The notes under the pieces were generated by a model. The model made no database searches, was not told the origin of the DNA, and was given only the letters and a program-made list of their open reading frames with translations. Below are positions 1 through 7,104 of a DNA stretch of 21,693 nt, in pieces (positions within the stretch are counted from its first letter, which is position 1; each line of letters starts with the position of its first letter). The translations under genes were made by a program, and so were the position numbers. The stretch comes from Bacillota bacterium (GTDB lineage: Bacteria; Bacillota; Clostridia; Lachnospirales; Lachnospiraceae). The DNA lies in the NCBI GenBank assembly GCA_023424995.1, contig JAFADH010000063.1, forward strand, positions 1-21,693, written 5' to 3'.

Positions 1-125
1 ATATTACTCTTAAAGGAACCCATAAAGGTAAAAAAGACCGGAAATATGGTAGCCACAAAGATGATGCTTAAAATAACAAAGACGAATATGTTTCCGCCGT
101 TTTTTTTCAATTTTGAATTCTGCAT
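1..125 (-). CDS. Carbohydrate ABC transporter permease, MalG-type (partial, N-terminus only)
   Basis: Only the first 41 codons are inside the window; the gene runs off the left edge. The start is the ATG at 125-123, preceded by GGGAGG about 6 bases upstream. The visible protein has a short basic polar head (KLKKN around residues 5-9) and then a hydrophobic segment ending in a pattern like FPVFFTFMGSFKSN. That is how the second (MalG/UgpE-like) permease of carbohydrate ABC importers begins: one membrane helix, then a 'P.......S.K' element. It follows the first permease by 15 bp, so the two are surely co-transcribed and should form the heterodimeric membrane channel. The family call rests on the N-terminus and context; the EAA loop is outside the window. 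Confidence 0.8.
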   Translation of the reverse strand, partial: MQNSKLKKNGGNIFVFVILSIIFVATIFPVFFTFMGSFKSN

Positions 126-140
126 TATGAACCTCCCTGC

Positions 141-1076
141 TTAATAACTGTTGCCTAATTTCCTGCTTGCCCTCATATAGACCAATGAAATCACAGCAAG
201 GATTACCGCAGTTACCAATGCCATGGAGGATGCATAACCGACTTCGATGGTTCTTCCGTCATATCCAAAGAAATACTTAAATACATAGGTCATGACAACT
301 TCGGTTTTCCCTCCCGGCTGTCCGTTGGTAGTCGACAAAATAAGGTCGGCCATCTTTAAGCTGCCCACAATTGCGTTCAGCAGCACCACCTGGAAGGTAG
401 GCCCGATCATAGGCAGGGTGATTTTGAAGAACCGCTGAAACGGATTAACGCCATCCAGATTCGCACATTCATAGAGCTCCTTGGGAACCCCCTGCAATGC
501 CATCAGGAAGAAAATCATATTGATGCCGAAATTATTCCATACGGATGCAAAGCCGATGACAAATAACGCCGTTCCCTTGTAGCTGAACCAGCTGATGGGA
601 CGCTCAATCAGCCCAATGCTTTGTAAAAGACCGTTGACGGTGCCGTTGAAGGAGGCAAACATCAGGGAGAATATCAAACCGGTAATAGCGGCGCTGATGA
701 CCGTGGGAAGAAATAACGTAACCCGAAAGAAGCCCGTTCCTTTCTGACCCCTGTTCAATAAAACGGCAAGCAAAAGTGCCAGGGGAATTTCTATCGAAAG
801 TTTTCCAAAGGTTAAGATGATGGTATTCAGAAGGGAATTCCAATAGGACGTATCCCTGCTGAATATCCGTACAAAGTTGTCAAGTCCGATAAATGCTTCT
901 TTAAAGCCGTTGGATTCATAGAATGCAAAACGTAAAATATATAGGATCGGTACATAAGTAAAAAGAAAAAAGCCCGCCAGCATGGGAGCCAGCATCAGCA
1001 CTGCCTGGGTGGAATCCTTTTTAATCCATTTTACCTTATGGGAAGATTGGTTTTGATGTCTCTTTGCGATATTCAC
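141..1076 (-). CDS. Carbohydrate ABC transporter permease, MalF/UgpA-type
   Basis: A 311-residue integral membrane subunit of a sugar importer, normal length for the family. It starts at GTG 1076 with an AAGGAG site 7-8 bases upstream. The N-terminus is basic and cytoplasmic. About six hydrophobic segments follow, near residues 28-50, 83-107, 117-140, 168-194, 226-246 and 280-302. The cytoplasmic coupling (EAA) loop is visible around residues 198-220 as ELYECANLDGVNPFQ followed by ITLP, which contacts the ATPase. Upstream is the substrate-binding lipoprotein and downstream the second permease, the standard order for CUT1-type oligosaccharide or sugar-derivative importers. No ATPase gene is visible; many Firmicutes use a shared MsmK-type ATPase, but it could also lie beyond the left edge. 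The substrate cannot be read from the sequence. Confidence 0.93.
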   Translation of the reverse strand: MNIAKRHQNQSSHKVKWIKKDSTQAVLMLAPMLAGFFLFTYVPILYILRFAFYESNGFKEAFIGLDNFVRIFSRDTSYWNSLLNTIILTFGKLSIEIPLALLLAVLLNRGQKGTGFFRVTLFLPTVISAAITGLIFSLMFASFNGTVNGLLQSIGLIERPISWFSYKGTALFVIGFASVWNNFGINMIFFLMALQGVPKELYECANLDGVNPFQRFFKITLPMIGPTFQVVLLNAIVGSLKMADLILSTTNGQPGGKTEVVMTYVFKYFFGYDGRTIEVGYASSMALVTAVILAVISLVYMRASRKLGNSY

Positions 1077-1097
1077 GGGTAATCTCCTTCATTGTTG

Positions 1098-1188
1098 AAA
1101 GCCACTTTCCCGAATCTGTGTCCTGTGCAGCACAGTTACTTCTACATGTAACGGCGGGGGAATGAGGCACAGATTCGAGTGCGGCTTT
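1098..1188 (-). other. Intercistronic inverted repeat between binding protein and permease
   Basis: The 148-bp gap between the lipoprotein and permease genes holds a 10-bp perfect inverted repeat (1111-1120 with 1168-1177), flanked by a second matching pair (1098-1103 AAAGCC with 1183-1188 GGCTTT). A small internal palindrome, CTGTGCAGCACAG, lies at 1123-1135. No U-tract follows on the minus strand, so it is not a classical terminator. Stem-loops here commonly protect the abundant binding-protein mRNA or partly attenuate the permease genes; that role is inference. Confidence 0.6.
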
Positions 1189-1224
1189 TACTAATATCTC
1201 AGGGGAATTGGATATTAATCATGC

Positions 1225-2664
1225 TTATTTGCTTCGTTCAATGCTTAAGCCTTCCGGAAGCCGGTACAGGTCAAGCGTTGCGGGATCTACCTTCTCTAAG
1301 GCAGCATTGTATTTTTCGTCGATCTCCGCCATGATGGCTTCCACATCATTGATCTCCGGATCTGTCCAGATGTTGGCTATGGCATCGCGGTAGGTAGCTC
1401 CTTCAACAGTAATCAGGGTATCCGGAACCGGCGCCATGGCAAATATCTCATCAAAGCTTGCAAATGCCGAAAAGTTTTTCATGGTGGGTTCCTTTGTCGC
1501 AAGAGCGACCGCTTCACTTCTTACAGGAATATATAAGCCTTCCTCATACATCTGCGTCATATTTTCATCCGAATAGAAGAATTCCAGTACCTTTAAAGCT
1601 TTTTCCGGATGTTCCAGTGCTTTCTTGCCTACTACAAGGAGATTGGTGGGATTGCCGAAGGCCTTATACCTTGGAGGCTGTCCGTCAAAGGTGGGAATAG
1701 GGATCACTTCCCAGTCAATCTTTGCGGGGAACTGTGTATTATACACTGCGGCATCAAAGCTTGCGGCACCCATCATACCGATGGTTCCGGCAGAAAACTG
1801 CGCTCTTACCATATCCGCATCCAAAATTTCAAAGCCGGGGATAACACTGCCGTCCGCGACCATACCGTCAATGGCACTGATCAGCGGATTATAAGCGGAA
1901 TAATTAAATTTCTGATTCGCATAATCATAACCGTAATGACCTATGTTCTGCCCTGCACCCATGGTGTAGAAAGAGGTGATGGTCCAAAGGGCACTGGGAG
2001 CGATGCCAAGGCCATAGGCCTCTCCGCCTGAAGCTTCCGTGATTTTTTTAGCTACCTCTCTGACTTCCTCCCAGGTGGCGGGATAATCCGCTTCGGTCAG
2101 TCCTGAGGCTGCAAACAGGTCCTTATTAACCACAAATCCATAGGTAGTAAGATTGTAGGGCAAGGTATAGGTCTTGCCGTCAAACACATGAGCCTGATTT
2201 GCTACCAGACCGGCATACTTGCTTAATAAATCCTCGCTTCCCGGCAGATCCTCAATGGGAACCAGGTATTCGGAGGATACAAAATCCTGCATCCATTTTG
2301 AGTCCGAACGGAACAGGTCGGGAGCTTCACCCGCCTGTGCGGCAATCTTAATGGTATCGGTAAAATTGCTTCCGTATACGGTATATTCAATATTGATGCC
2401 AAGTTCCTTGCCGATACCGTTATTGAATTCCTCGATCTGCTTATCTCTTAATTCCTTCTCATGGGCATTATCGGACCACACCTTAATAGTCTCCATAACG
2501 ACAGGTTCTTCCTTGTCATCCGTGTCATTATCCTTTGATCCTTCCGGACTCTTGGACGAATCGGGAGTACCGGACGGTTTGTCACTGGTGCCGCACGCTG
2601 CCAGCAAGGTGATGACCATAGCAATGGTTATCAGCAATGCCATAAACTTCTTTGTTCTCTTCAT
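1225..2664 (-). CDS. Sugar ABC transporter substrate-binding lipoprotein (family 1)
   Basis: An extracellular lipid-anchored receptor that delivers a carbohydrate to the permeases downstream. I place the start at ATG 2664 (479 aa): GGAGG lies 8 bases upstream, and the protein then begins with a basic head, a hydrophobic stretch and a lipobox (LAAC, Cys24). The frame stays open much further upstream (to 2853), but that part encodes nothing resembling a signal peptide. After the Cys comes a Ser/Asp/Lys-rich linker, then a mature domain beginning ETIKVWSDNAHEKEL with the periplasmic-binding fold: repeated 'AGEAPDLF', 'ATWEEVREVAKKI', and a late 'KKALEHPEKALKVLEFFYS' helix typical of family 1 sugar-binding proteins. 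The ligand is not predictable. No dedicated regulator is adjacent; the two-component pair upstream is a possible but unproven controller. Confidence 0.93.
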   Translation of the reverse strand: MKRTKKFMALLITIAMVITLLAACGTSDKPSGTPDSSKSPEGSKDNDTDDKEEPVVMETIKVWSDNAHEKELRDKQIEEFNNGIGKELGINIEYTVYGSNFTDTIKIAAQAGEAPDLFRSDSKWMQDFVSSEYLVPIEDLPGSEDLLSKYAGLVANQAHVFDGKTYTLPYNLTTYGFVVNKDLFAASGLTEADYPATWEEVREVAKKITEASGGEAYGLGIAPSALWTITSFYTMGAGQNIGHYGYDYANQKFNYSAYNPLISAIDGMVADGSVIPGFEILDADMVRAQFSAGTIGMMGAASFDAAVYNTQFPAKIDWEVIPIPTFDGQPPRYKAFGNPTNLLVVGKKALEHPEKALKVLEFFYSDENMTQMYEEGLYIPVRSEAVALATKEPTMKNFSAFASFDEIFAMAPVPDTLITVEGATYRDAIANIWTDPEINDVEAIMAEIDEKYNAALEKVDPATLDLYRLPEGLSIERSK

Positions 2665-2749
2665 TCTCATACCCTCCATAAGTTTTGTTGTTCCACCAAA
2701 AGCCCCAACCGCAGTTACATTTTTATCATAGCCCGCTTTTGATGTGTTC

Positions 2750-2778
2750 ATTATACTACCGAAAACTCCATTCAGTAA
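2750..2778 (-). promoter_or_regulatory. Possible promoter for the sugar ABC transporter
   Basis: Reading the minus strand, a perfect -10 box TATAAT (2755-2750) is preceded after 17 bp by TTACTG (2778-2773), a poor -35. This would start transcription near 2743, about 80 bases before the lipoprotein start. A good -10 with a weak -35 fits an activator-dependent promoter, which would be normal for a sugar importer, but there is no direct support for it. Confidence 0.35.
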
Positions 2779-2855
2779 GGTTGAACTTTTATACAACTTG
2801 CACAACGAAACACTGATATAAATCAGAAAAAAGGTTGATATTATATATAACAAAA

Positions 2856-3108
2856 ATGGAGAATATAGGGGAATTATACAAAAAGACGGAAGATCAAATA
2901 AAACATGGAAAAATACCTGAAAAAGCTAAAGATAAAACACTCCCTATCCTCCATGCAGCTTAGGCAGAAGAAGCAATGTATAATGCACGGATAACAAGTA
3001 AGAACCTGTCGTTATGGAGACTAAGGCTTGGCTAATCATATCCGTGAACAGAGATTGGGCGAAAAAATACAGGAACTCCTTCCGGATGTTCCTGCCTGTT
3101 TTAATAAA
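2856..3108 (+). pseudogene. Decayed small plus-strand gene, family unknown
   Basis: Three consecutive plus-strand stretches read like one protein of about 80 residues broken by one stop and one frameshift. ATG 2856 opens 35 codons (MENIGELYKKTEDQ, then KIPEKAKDKTLPILHAA) to a TAG at 2961. The same frame continues AEEAMYNARITSKNLSLWRL. A +1 shift near 3027 leads to LANHIREQRLGEKIQELL and PDVPACF. The pieces are rich in Lys, Glu, Ala and Leu and look like helical protein rather than random translation, and no minus-strand gene occupies this stretch. There is no convincing ribosome binding site. I have a weak impression of a small transposon-accessory protein but cannot name one. The end is approximate, because the frame stays open into the histidine kinase region. 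Confidence 0.4.
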
Positions 3109-3162
3109 TTATATATCTTTTTATTACTATGGATCCGCATTTATATCATCCGGCTGCGCCGG

Positions 3163-4788
3163 TTAATTATGAAATATCAACTCCGCCATGACACCATGAT
3201 TAATATTGCTCAGCTTAACCTGGCAGTGAAGGAGCTTTGCGTAATAAGATACAATATAAAGTCCCAGTCCATGGGCCTTGTTACTGTTATTGCTTGTTAC
3301 AAAAGGCTCAAATACATGCGGCAGCAGCTCCTCCTCTATGGTTACACCGTAATTTATGATGCAAAGCTTCCTGTTCTCATAGATAAGCTCGATCCTGCCG
3401 CCGGCCGGCGTAAAATGAATGGCGTTGGACAACAGGCTGTCCAGCAGCTTCTTCATCAGCTCCCGGTCAGTCTCTGCCGTCAGTATCTGAGCTTCGGAGG
3501 ATATATCCGGATCTCTTTCGTCATTTGCCGTCTGCAGCCGGCGGGGCATCAGACCTTCCGAGATTATATTAAGCCTTTTCTCATTAATCTGAACACGGTA
3601 TGAACTCAGGCATTCTTCCATCAGCTCGGATATAATAACCGGTTCTATCTGTAAATTCTGCGAGCAATGGTTAAGCTGCAGAATATCCTCCACGATCTTC
3701 TGCATGGATAGCAGCTGCTGCTTTACCTGCGGCAGATATTCTTTCACGTCCTTATATTTTCCCACTTCGTTTATCATACCCTGCACCAGGAGCAGCGCCG
3801 CAGTAATCGGTGTCTTAAGCTGATGGGAGGAAGCCCGCAGGAATACCTCCTGCCTTTTATTCTCCTCCGCCAGATAGCTGTTCTTCACCTCCAGCTCCTG
3901 GTAGCTCTCCTGAATTCTTTCATAGAGTCCGTTCAGGCTTTCTCCCAGGCTGCTGATCTCATCACGGCCCGTAATCTTAATGGACTGCAGCTTCAGGTCC
4001 TTCGCCTCCCTCATAAACTGGGCATGATTTGCCAGTTTAATGATAGGATATACGATCAGCTTGGAAAACACCTGTGAGGACACCAGCACCAGCAGCAATG
4101 CCACGGTAATGAACATGGGAAGGCTTTGGAATACAACCGGCCTGATTTCGTCAATTCTTGGAGTAACCACCGGAATAAACGTTATATCGATTGCCTCCTT
4201 TGTAAACCCCAGAGCAATATAAGTGGTATAATAATTATGTCCGTCCGATACATTGGCTTCATATACCATTAAATCCTCTGATTCTATGTGGAACTTGGAA
4301 GACATCTTCAAAAATACATTATTATCCTGAAATAATTCCATATCGAATCCGAGAGGATAATTATCCGGCAGTTCCTGGTTCTTTAACAGCTTATCCTCAA
4401 TCACGGCAAGGTTAAGGTCATCCGCATTGAAATCCCTGAGCTCCTCCTCATGCTTCGCATAATACCGCAATTTTTCAAGCAGCTCCCGTATGTCCGGGTC
4501 CTTTACTTCTATTGTTATCCGGAAAAATTTACTAACGATATACAGAAAATCCCCTGATAACGGTATCTCAAGAGTTATCGTGGCAGTCGGATTCTTTACC
4601 TCAAGCTTATCATAGCTTCCTTCCTTCATATAACCCCGATGCAGCTCTACGACGGAAGCATAATTCCGGCCTTGCATATAATCTACGTAGAGGGAAGGCA
4701 GCATGAATATAAAGTATCCCAGTATCAGAGATACAATGATCACAGATATGATGGAACTGTATAATAGTGTTTTCTTTGATAAATTCAT
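3163..4788 (-). CDS. Membrane sensor histidine kinase
   Basis: A 541-residue sensor kinase that should phosphorylate the response regulator encoded 20 bp upstream. Transmembrane helices lie near residues 9-31 and 222-246 and enclose an extracytoplasmic sensing region of about 190 residues with no recognised fold. A HAMP linker (about 242-295) and a short coiled coil follow. The dimerisation/phosphoacceptor domain has the H-box SSHQLKTPI with His322. The ATPase domain has the N-box (LLDSLLSNAIHFTPAGG), an F-box (FEPF) and the G2 box (HGLGLYIV). The G1 box reads NYGVTI rather than DxGxGI; Asn at this place is common in VanS-like clostridial kinases, so I do not regard the enzyme as dead. A small CCGGC/GCCGG hairpin follows the stop codon at 3150-3162 but lacks a U-tract. 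The stimulus is unknown. Confidence 0.93.
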   Translation of the reverse strand: MNLSKKTLLYSSIISVIIVSLILGYFIFMLPSLYVDYMQGRNYASVVELHRGYMKEGSYDKLEVKNPTATITLEIPLSGDFLYIVSKFFRITIEVKDPDIRELLEKLRYYAKHEEELRDFNADDLNLAVIEDKLLKNQELPDNYPLGFDMELFQDNNVFLKMSSKFHIESEDLMVYEANVSDGHNYYTTYIALGFTKEAIDITFIPVVTPRIDEIRPVVFQSLPMFITVALLLVLVSSQVFSKLIVYPIIKLANHAQFMREAKDLKLQSIKITGRDEISSLGESLNGLYERIQESYQELEVKNSYLAEENKRQEVFLRASSHQLKTPITAALLLVQGMINEVGKYKDVKEYLPQVKQQLLSMQKIVEDILQLNHCSQNLQIEPVIISELMEECLSSYRVQINEKRLNIISEGLMPRRLQTANDERDPDISSEAQILTAETDRELMKKLLDSLLSNAIHFTPAGGRIELIYENRKLCIINYGVTIEEELLPHVFEPFVTSNNSNKAHGLGLYIVSYYAKLLHCQVKLSNINHGVMAELIFHN

Positions 4789-4808
4789 ATACCGGCCATA
4801 CCCTTCCG

Positions 4809-5474
4809 TTAATTCGCATCCTGATACTGGTAACCCACACCGATGACAGTCTTGATATAATCCCCCGGCAGTTTTTTACGCAGATTCTTCACATGTGCGT
4901 CGATAATGCGGTCATTTCCGATATAGTCTTCGTTAAAAATGCGAAGAATCAGCTGTTCTCTTGTAAATGCCCTGCCGGCTTCCTTCTTCAGAGTCTGAAG
5001 CAGCAGGTACTCACTCAATGTCAGCTGCAGCGGCACATTATTATAAAAGGCCTGATAGGCATCCTCCTTCAGATACAGGCCTTCATGCTTCTCAGATTTA
5101 CTTTCATTATATCTGGTTCTCCTCAGTATAGTCTCCATACGTTTTAAGAGGATTAACGGTGATACCGGCTTAATCACATAATCATCCGCATAGAGGTTAA
5201 ATGCTTTTACCTGTGTCTGTTCATCCCCGATAGCTGTCAGCATGATCACAGCCATATCCGGTATATTATCTCTGATATACTGCAATACCTCCAGCCCGCT
5301 CTTACCCGGAACCATGATATCCAATACAGCCATATCAAAGGTCTTCTCTCCCAATAACCGGATCGCCGCATCCCCCTCCGGCACGGCAGTGACCTCATAC
5401 TGCTGCAGCTTCATATATTCTGTCAGAACCTCCTGAATGGTCGGTTCATCCTCTAAAAATAACACCTTCATCAT
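4809..5474 (-). CDS. OmpR/PhoB-family response regulator
   Basis: DNA-binding partner of the downstream histidine kinase. The receiver domain spans about residues 1-118: acidic pocket EDE (8-10), phosphoacceptor Asp52 in VLDIMVPGKSG, switch Thr80 (MLTA) and Lys102 in YVIKPVSP. A winged-helix output domain fills residues 130-221, ending GVGYQYQD as in OmpR/PhoB proteins. The frame can be opened at GTG 5486, but that codon has no ribosome site; ATG 5474 (or the next ATG, 5471) follows AAGG by 5-8 bases, and MKVLFLEDEP is a typical receiver beginning, so I use 5474 (221 aa). It is first in a two-gene operon with its own promoter. Target genes are not evident; the sugar transporter further downstream is one possibility by proximity only. 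Confidence 0.93.
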   Translation of the reverse strand: MMKVLFLEDEPTIQEVLTEYMKLQQYEVTAVPEGDAAIRLLGEKTFDMAVLDIMVPGKSGLEVLQYIRDNIPDMAVIMLTAIGDEQTQVKAFNLYADDYVIKPVSPLILLKRMETILRRTRYNESKSEKHEGLYLKEDAYQAFYNNVPLQLTLSEYLLLQTLKKEAGRAFTREQLILRIFNEDYIGNDRIIDAHVKNLRKKLPGDYIKTVIGVGYQYQDAN

Positions 5475-5569
5475 AAAAACCTTCACCCTTTGTTCCTGCC
5501 GTAATAGTATTTCTTTAATTTCATAAAATCATCTGTCACTTTATTATAAACGCTGTATACTCTGCCCAT

Positions 5570-5598
5570 ATCTTACCATACGTAATAATTGTAATCAA
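5570..5598 (-). promoter_or_regulatory. Sigma-A promoter for the two-component operon
   Basis: On the minus strand TTGATT (5598-5593) is separated by 17 bp from TAAGAT (5575-5570). Transcription would begin near 5563, giving a leader of about 90 bases to the response regulator. A second TATAAT-like box closer to the gene (about 5543-5548) has no matching -35. Confidence 0.55.
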
Positions 5599-5624
5599 AT
5601 GTTTATTATATTCTTCCTATCAAA

Positions 5625-5776
5625 AAGAGGCTGCCGCAAAATAACCTTGCTGTAAAGCAATATACAAAAAATGAGCTTTGAGTGGTCCTGTAACCCCCTT
5701 TCAAAGCCCATTTTATAGGTATAAATATTACTTTTGTATAAGTTACTATCAAGTCTTTATTTTATGACAGCCCCTT
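5625..5776. repeat. MITE-like palindromic element
   Basis: A 152-bp stretch in the 350-bp gap between the DapB-like gene and the two-component operon is bounded by imperfect terminal inverted repeats of 20 bp (5625-5644 and 5757-5776, 16 of 20 matching; ends AAGaGGCTG / CAGCCcCTT). A central inverted repeat, AAAATGaGCTTTGA (5668-5681) with TCAAAGCcCATTTT (5701-5714), matches 13 of 14. A small extra hairpin TTGCT-gtaa-AGCAA lies at 5648-5659. No open reading frame is present. Terminal inverted repeats plus internal symmetry and small size fit a non-autonomous miniature element. I see no clear target duplication. It might instead act as a terminator for the DapB-like gene, which has no other visible one. 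The rest of the 5475-5824 gap holds only the promoter listed separately. Confidence 0.5.
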
Positions 5777-5824
5777 CTTATTCTGCATACGGATCATATT
5801 ATTCAGCCGTAATAAAAATCTATT

Positions 5825-6583
5825 CTAAACCATACTTGCTATCTCAGATATGGCTTCTTCCATACTATACAGGCATTTACTTTTACTCATGATCCATTTT
5901 GCCGCATACAGGGCCCCTTGGCCAAAGGCAGCTCTGTTCAGGGATTCATGCTTGATTCGTATGGTCTGGTTCGGGAGTCCGAAGATCACTTCATGGGTAC
6001 CGACGATCCCTCCGACACGGATCGATTTAATATGATCCTCCGTATCAAGTCCCAAGTCCTCCGCAATTCGAATGGCTGTTCCGGATACGCTCTTCTTCTC
6101 CTTAAAATGCTCTTCTACGATATGTATGTCAGCTTCGGGAATAATTCTCTTCAGGAGTTTGGCGGCTTCGATCAATATATTGATCCCCAGAGTGATATTG
6201 GGGGAATGCAAAATTGCTGTTTCCTTGCTGATCTCTGCCAGAAGCTTCAGATCATACTCGTCATAGTCGGATATGGCAGTTACAATGCGGATACCGTATT
6301 CCGCTATTATTTTATATAGAATGATCGCACTTGAATCAGAAAAATCAATAATAATATCCACCATATTATCTTCAAAGAACTGGTCAATATCTATGCAGCC
6401 CAAAGAGAATATCCTGCCTTCCTCATGATGGAATCCAAGTATTTTACTTGCATATTCACCTTCATTGCGGTGTGATCTTCGAATGACCCAGCATAATTCA
6501 CATTCCGTATCCCGAAGGATCTCCTGCGCCACAACCATTCCTGTGCGCCCAAATCCAAATAATCCAACTTTAATTCTGTCCAT
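5825..6583 (-). CDS. DapB-like dihydrodipicolinate reductase family protein
   Basis: A 252-residue NAD(P)H-dependent reductase of the DapB fold, full length for the family. DapB makes tetrahydrodipicolinate on the way to diaminopimelate (cell wall) and lysine. A Rossmann motif GFGRTG sits at residues 10-15. The DFSDSS element (80-85) and SPNITLGINIL (127-137) match the DapB substrate-loop region. The C-terminal part GTHEVIFGLP...IKHESLNRAAFGQGALYAAKWI follows the DapB pattern. The catalytic segment reads VEEHFKEKKSVSGTA: His159 and Lys163 keep the E. coli positions, but the second His (160) is Phe and the usual KxDxPSGTA is shortened by one residue with the Asp lost. It may be a divergent DapB or a paralogue acting on another substrate. 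The start has AGGAGG 8 bases upstream. It is controlled by the riboswitch and terminator upstream and appears monocistronic. Confidence 0.8.
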   Translation of the reverse strand: MDRIKVGLFGFGRTGMVVAQEILRDTECELCWVIRRSHRNEGEYASKILGFHHEEGRIFSLGCIDIDQFFEDNMVDIIIDFSDSSAIILYKIIAEYGIRIVTAISDYDEYDLKLLAEISKETAILHSPNITLGINILIEAAKLLKRIIPEADIHIVEEHFKEKKSVSGTAIRIAEDLGLDTEDHIKSIRVGGIVGTHEVIFGLPNQTIRIKHESLNRAAFGQGALYAAKWIMSKSKCLYSMEEAISEIASMV

Positions 6584-6655
6584 AATATATTCCTCCTTCT
6601 CTATTTAAGTTAATTACATTACGTACTTTTCAGCAAATGCAAATACGGGATAACG

Positions 6656-6687
6656 ACAAAAAGAGCCACAGAGAAATCTCCGTAGCT
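6656..6687 (-). terminator. Riboswitch-linked intrinsic terminator
   Basis: In the minus-strand RNA an 11-bp stem, AGCUACGGAGA / UCUCUGUGGCU (with two G-U pairs), has a two-base loop and is followed by CUUUUUG. It lies between the c-di-AMP aptamer and the DapB-like start codon, about 72 bases before the ATG, so it is the expected expression platform: readthrough is needed for the gene to be transcribed. Confidence 0.85.
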
Positions 6688-6739
6688 TAGTTAACGAATA
6701 CATAAATGTAAAATAAAACCAAAACGCCTTCTACAATTC

Positions 6740-6865
6740 CTCTTCTTACACTTACGAGATTAGCTGTCGGATTCGGATTGAAAAGATAACCCTACACGAT
6801 ACGTGATTCACCCCAAATAATTGGTTCTCCCGCTCCGGTAACGGATTCAGTGTGTATTCCTTTAT
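6740..6865 (-). promoter_or_regulatory. c-di-AMP riboswitch (ydaO/yuaA type)
   Basis: The minus strand shows the conserved ydaO blocks in order: GGAGCGGGAGAACCA, a short hairpin, UUGGGGUGAAUC, AGGGUUAUC, CCGAAUCCGACAGCUAAU and CUCGUAAGUGU. These match the B. subtilis ydaO leader core (GCGGGGGACCCA ... UGGGGUGAAUC ... CCGAAUCCG(A/U)CAGCUAACCUCGUAAGCG). ACACU at the 5' side can pair with AGUGU at the 3' side to close P1. Known ydaO RNAs bind c-di-AMP and usually turn expression off. A promoter stands just upstream and a terminator just downstream, before the DapB-like gene. Boundaries are approximate to about 10 bases. Confidence 0.93.
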
Positions 6866-6886
6866 TCAATTTGTGATTATGAAATA

Positions 6887-6915
6887 ATTCTATCAGATTT
6901 TGACAAATATATCAA
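6887..6915 (-). promoter_or_regulatory. Sigma-A promoter of the riboswitch/DapB-like unit
   Basis: On the minus strand TTGATA (6915-6910), 17 bp, TAGAAT (6892-6887). The predicted start near 6880 lies just ahead of the c-di-AMP aptamer. The -35 abuts the U-tract of the upstream terminator, so the unit is cleanly insulated. Confidence 0.75.
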
Positions 6916-6964
6916 GAAAAAAAGCTGAGATTTTGAATATTACCGGATTCAAACAACTCAGCTT
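6915..6964 (-). terminator. Intrinsic terminator of the sigma/anti-sigma operon
   Basis: The minus strand reads AAGCUGAG, an inner stem UUUGAAU / AUUCAAA, then CUCAGCUU followed by a run of seven U. The outer 8-bp stem is 6922-6929 with 6957-6964. It ends transcription arriving from the membrane protein gene at 7105. The 140 bp between that gene and this hairpin contain no convincing gene. Confidence 0.88.
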
Positions 6965-7104
6965 ATATTTCTTAACATATTTATCCTTTTTACTCAGGCT
7001 TTGTTAATAAGATTTGCAAATATCTGTTATATTTTGCATATATCTTTAGGCTCCATATATCCTCCGTTAATATTCAGAATACTGAAATCACTGTTACCCG
7101 ACGA

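Noticed and set aside
2665..2853. N-terminal extension of the sugar-binding lipoprotein
   Set aside because: The extension would place a lipoprotein signal in the middle of the protein; GGAGG 8 bases before ATG 2664 fixes the start.
3028..3603. A 191-codon plus-strand open frame
   Set aside because: Most of it is antisense to the histidine kinase ATPase and phosphoacceptor region, whose motifs are clear. Only its first 27 codons look protein-like, and these are treated as part of the decayed gene.
3163..4788. Inactive (pseudo) histidine kinase because the G1 box lacks its Asp
   Set aside because: Asn-x-Gly forms of this box are frequent in VanS-like clostridial kinases, and all other boxes are intact.
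7027..7056. A nine-codon minus-strand frame (MEPKDICKI) preceded by GGAGG
   Set aside because: The spacing is only about 4 bases, the peptide is too short to judge, and it lies after the anti-sigma gene where no regulated gene follows before the terminator.
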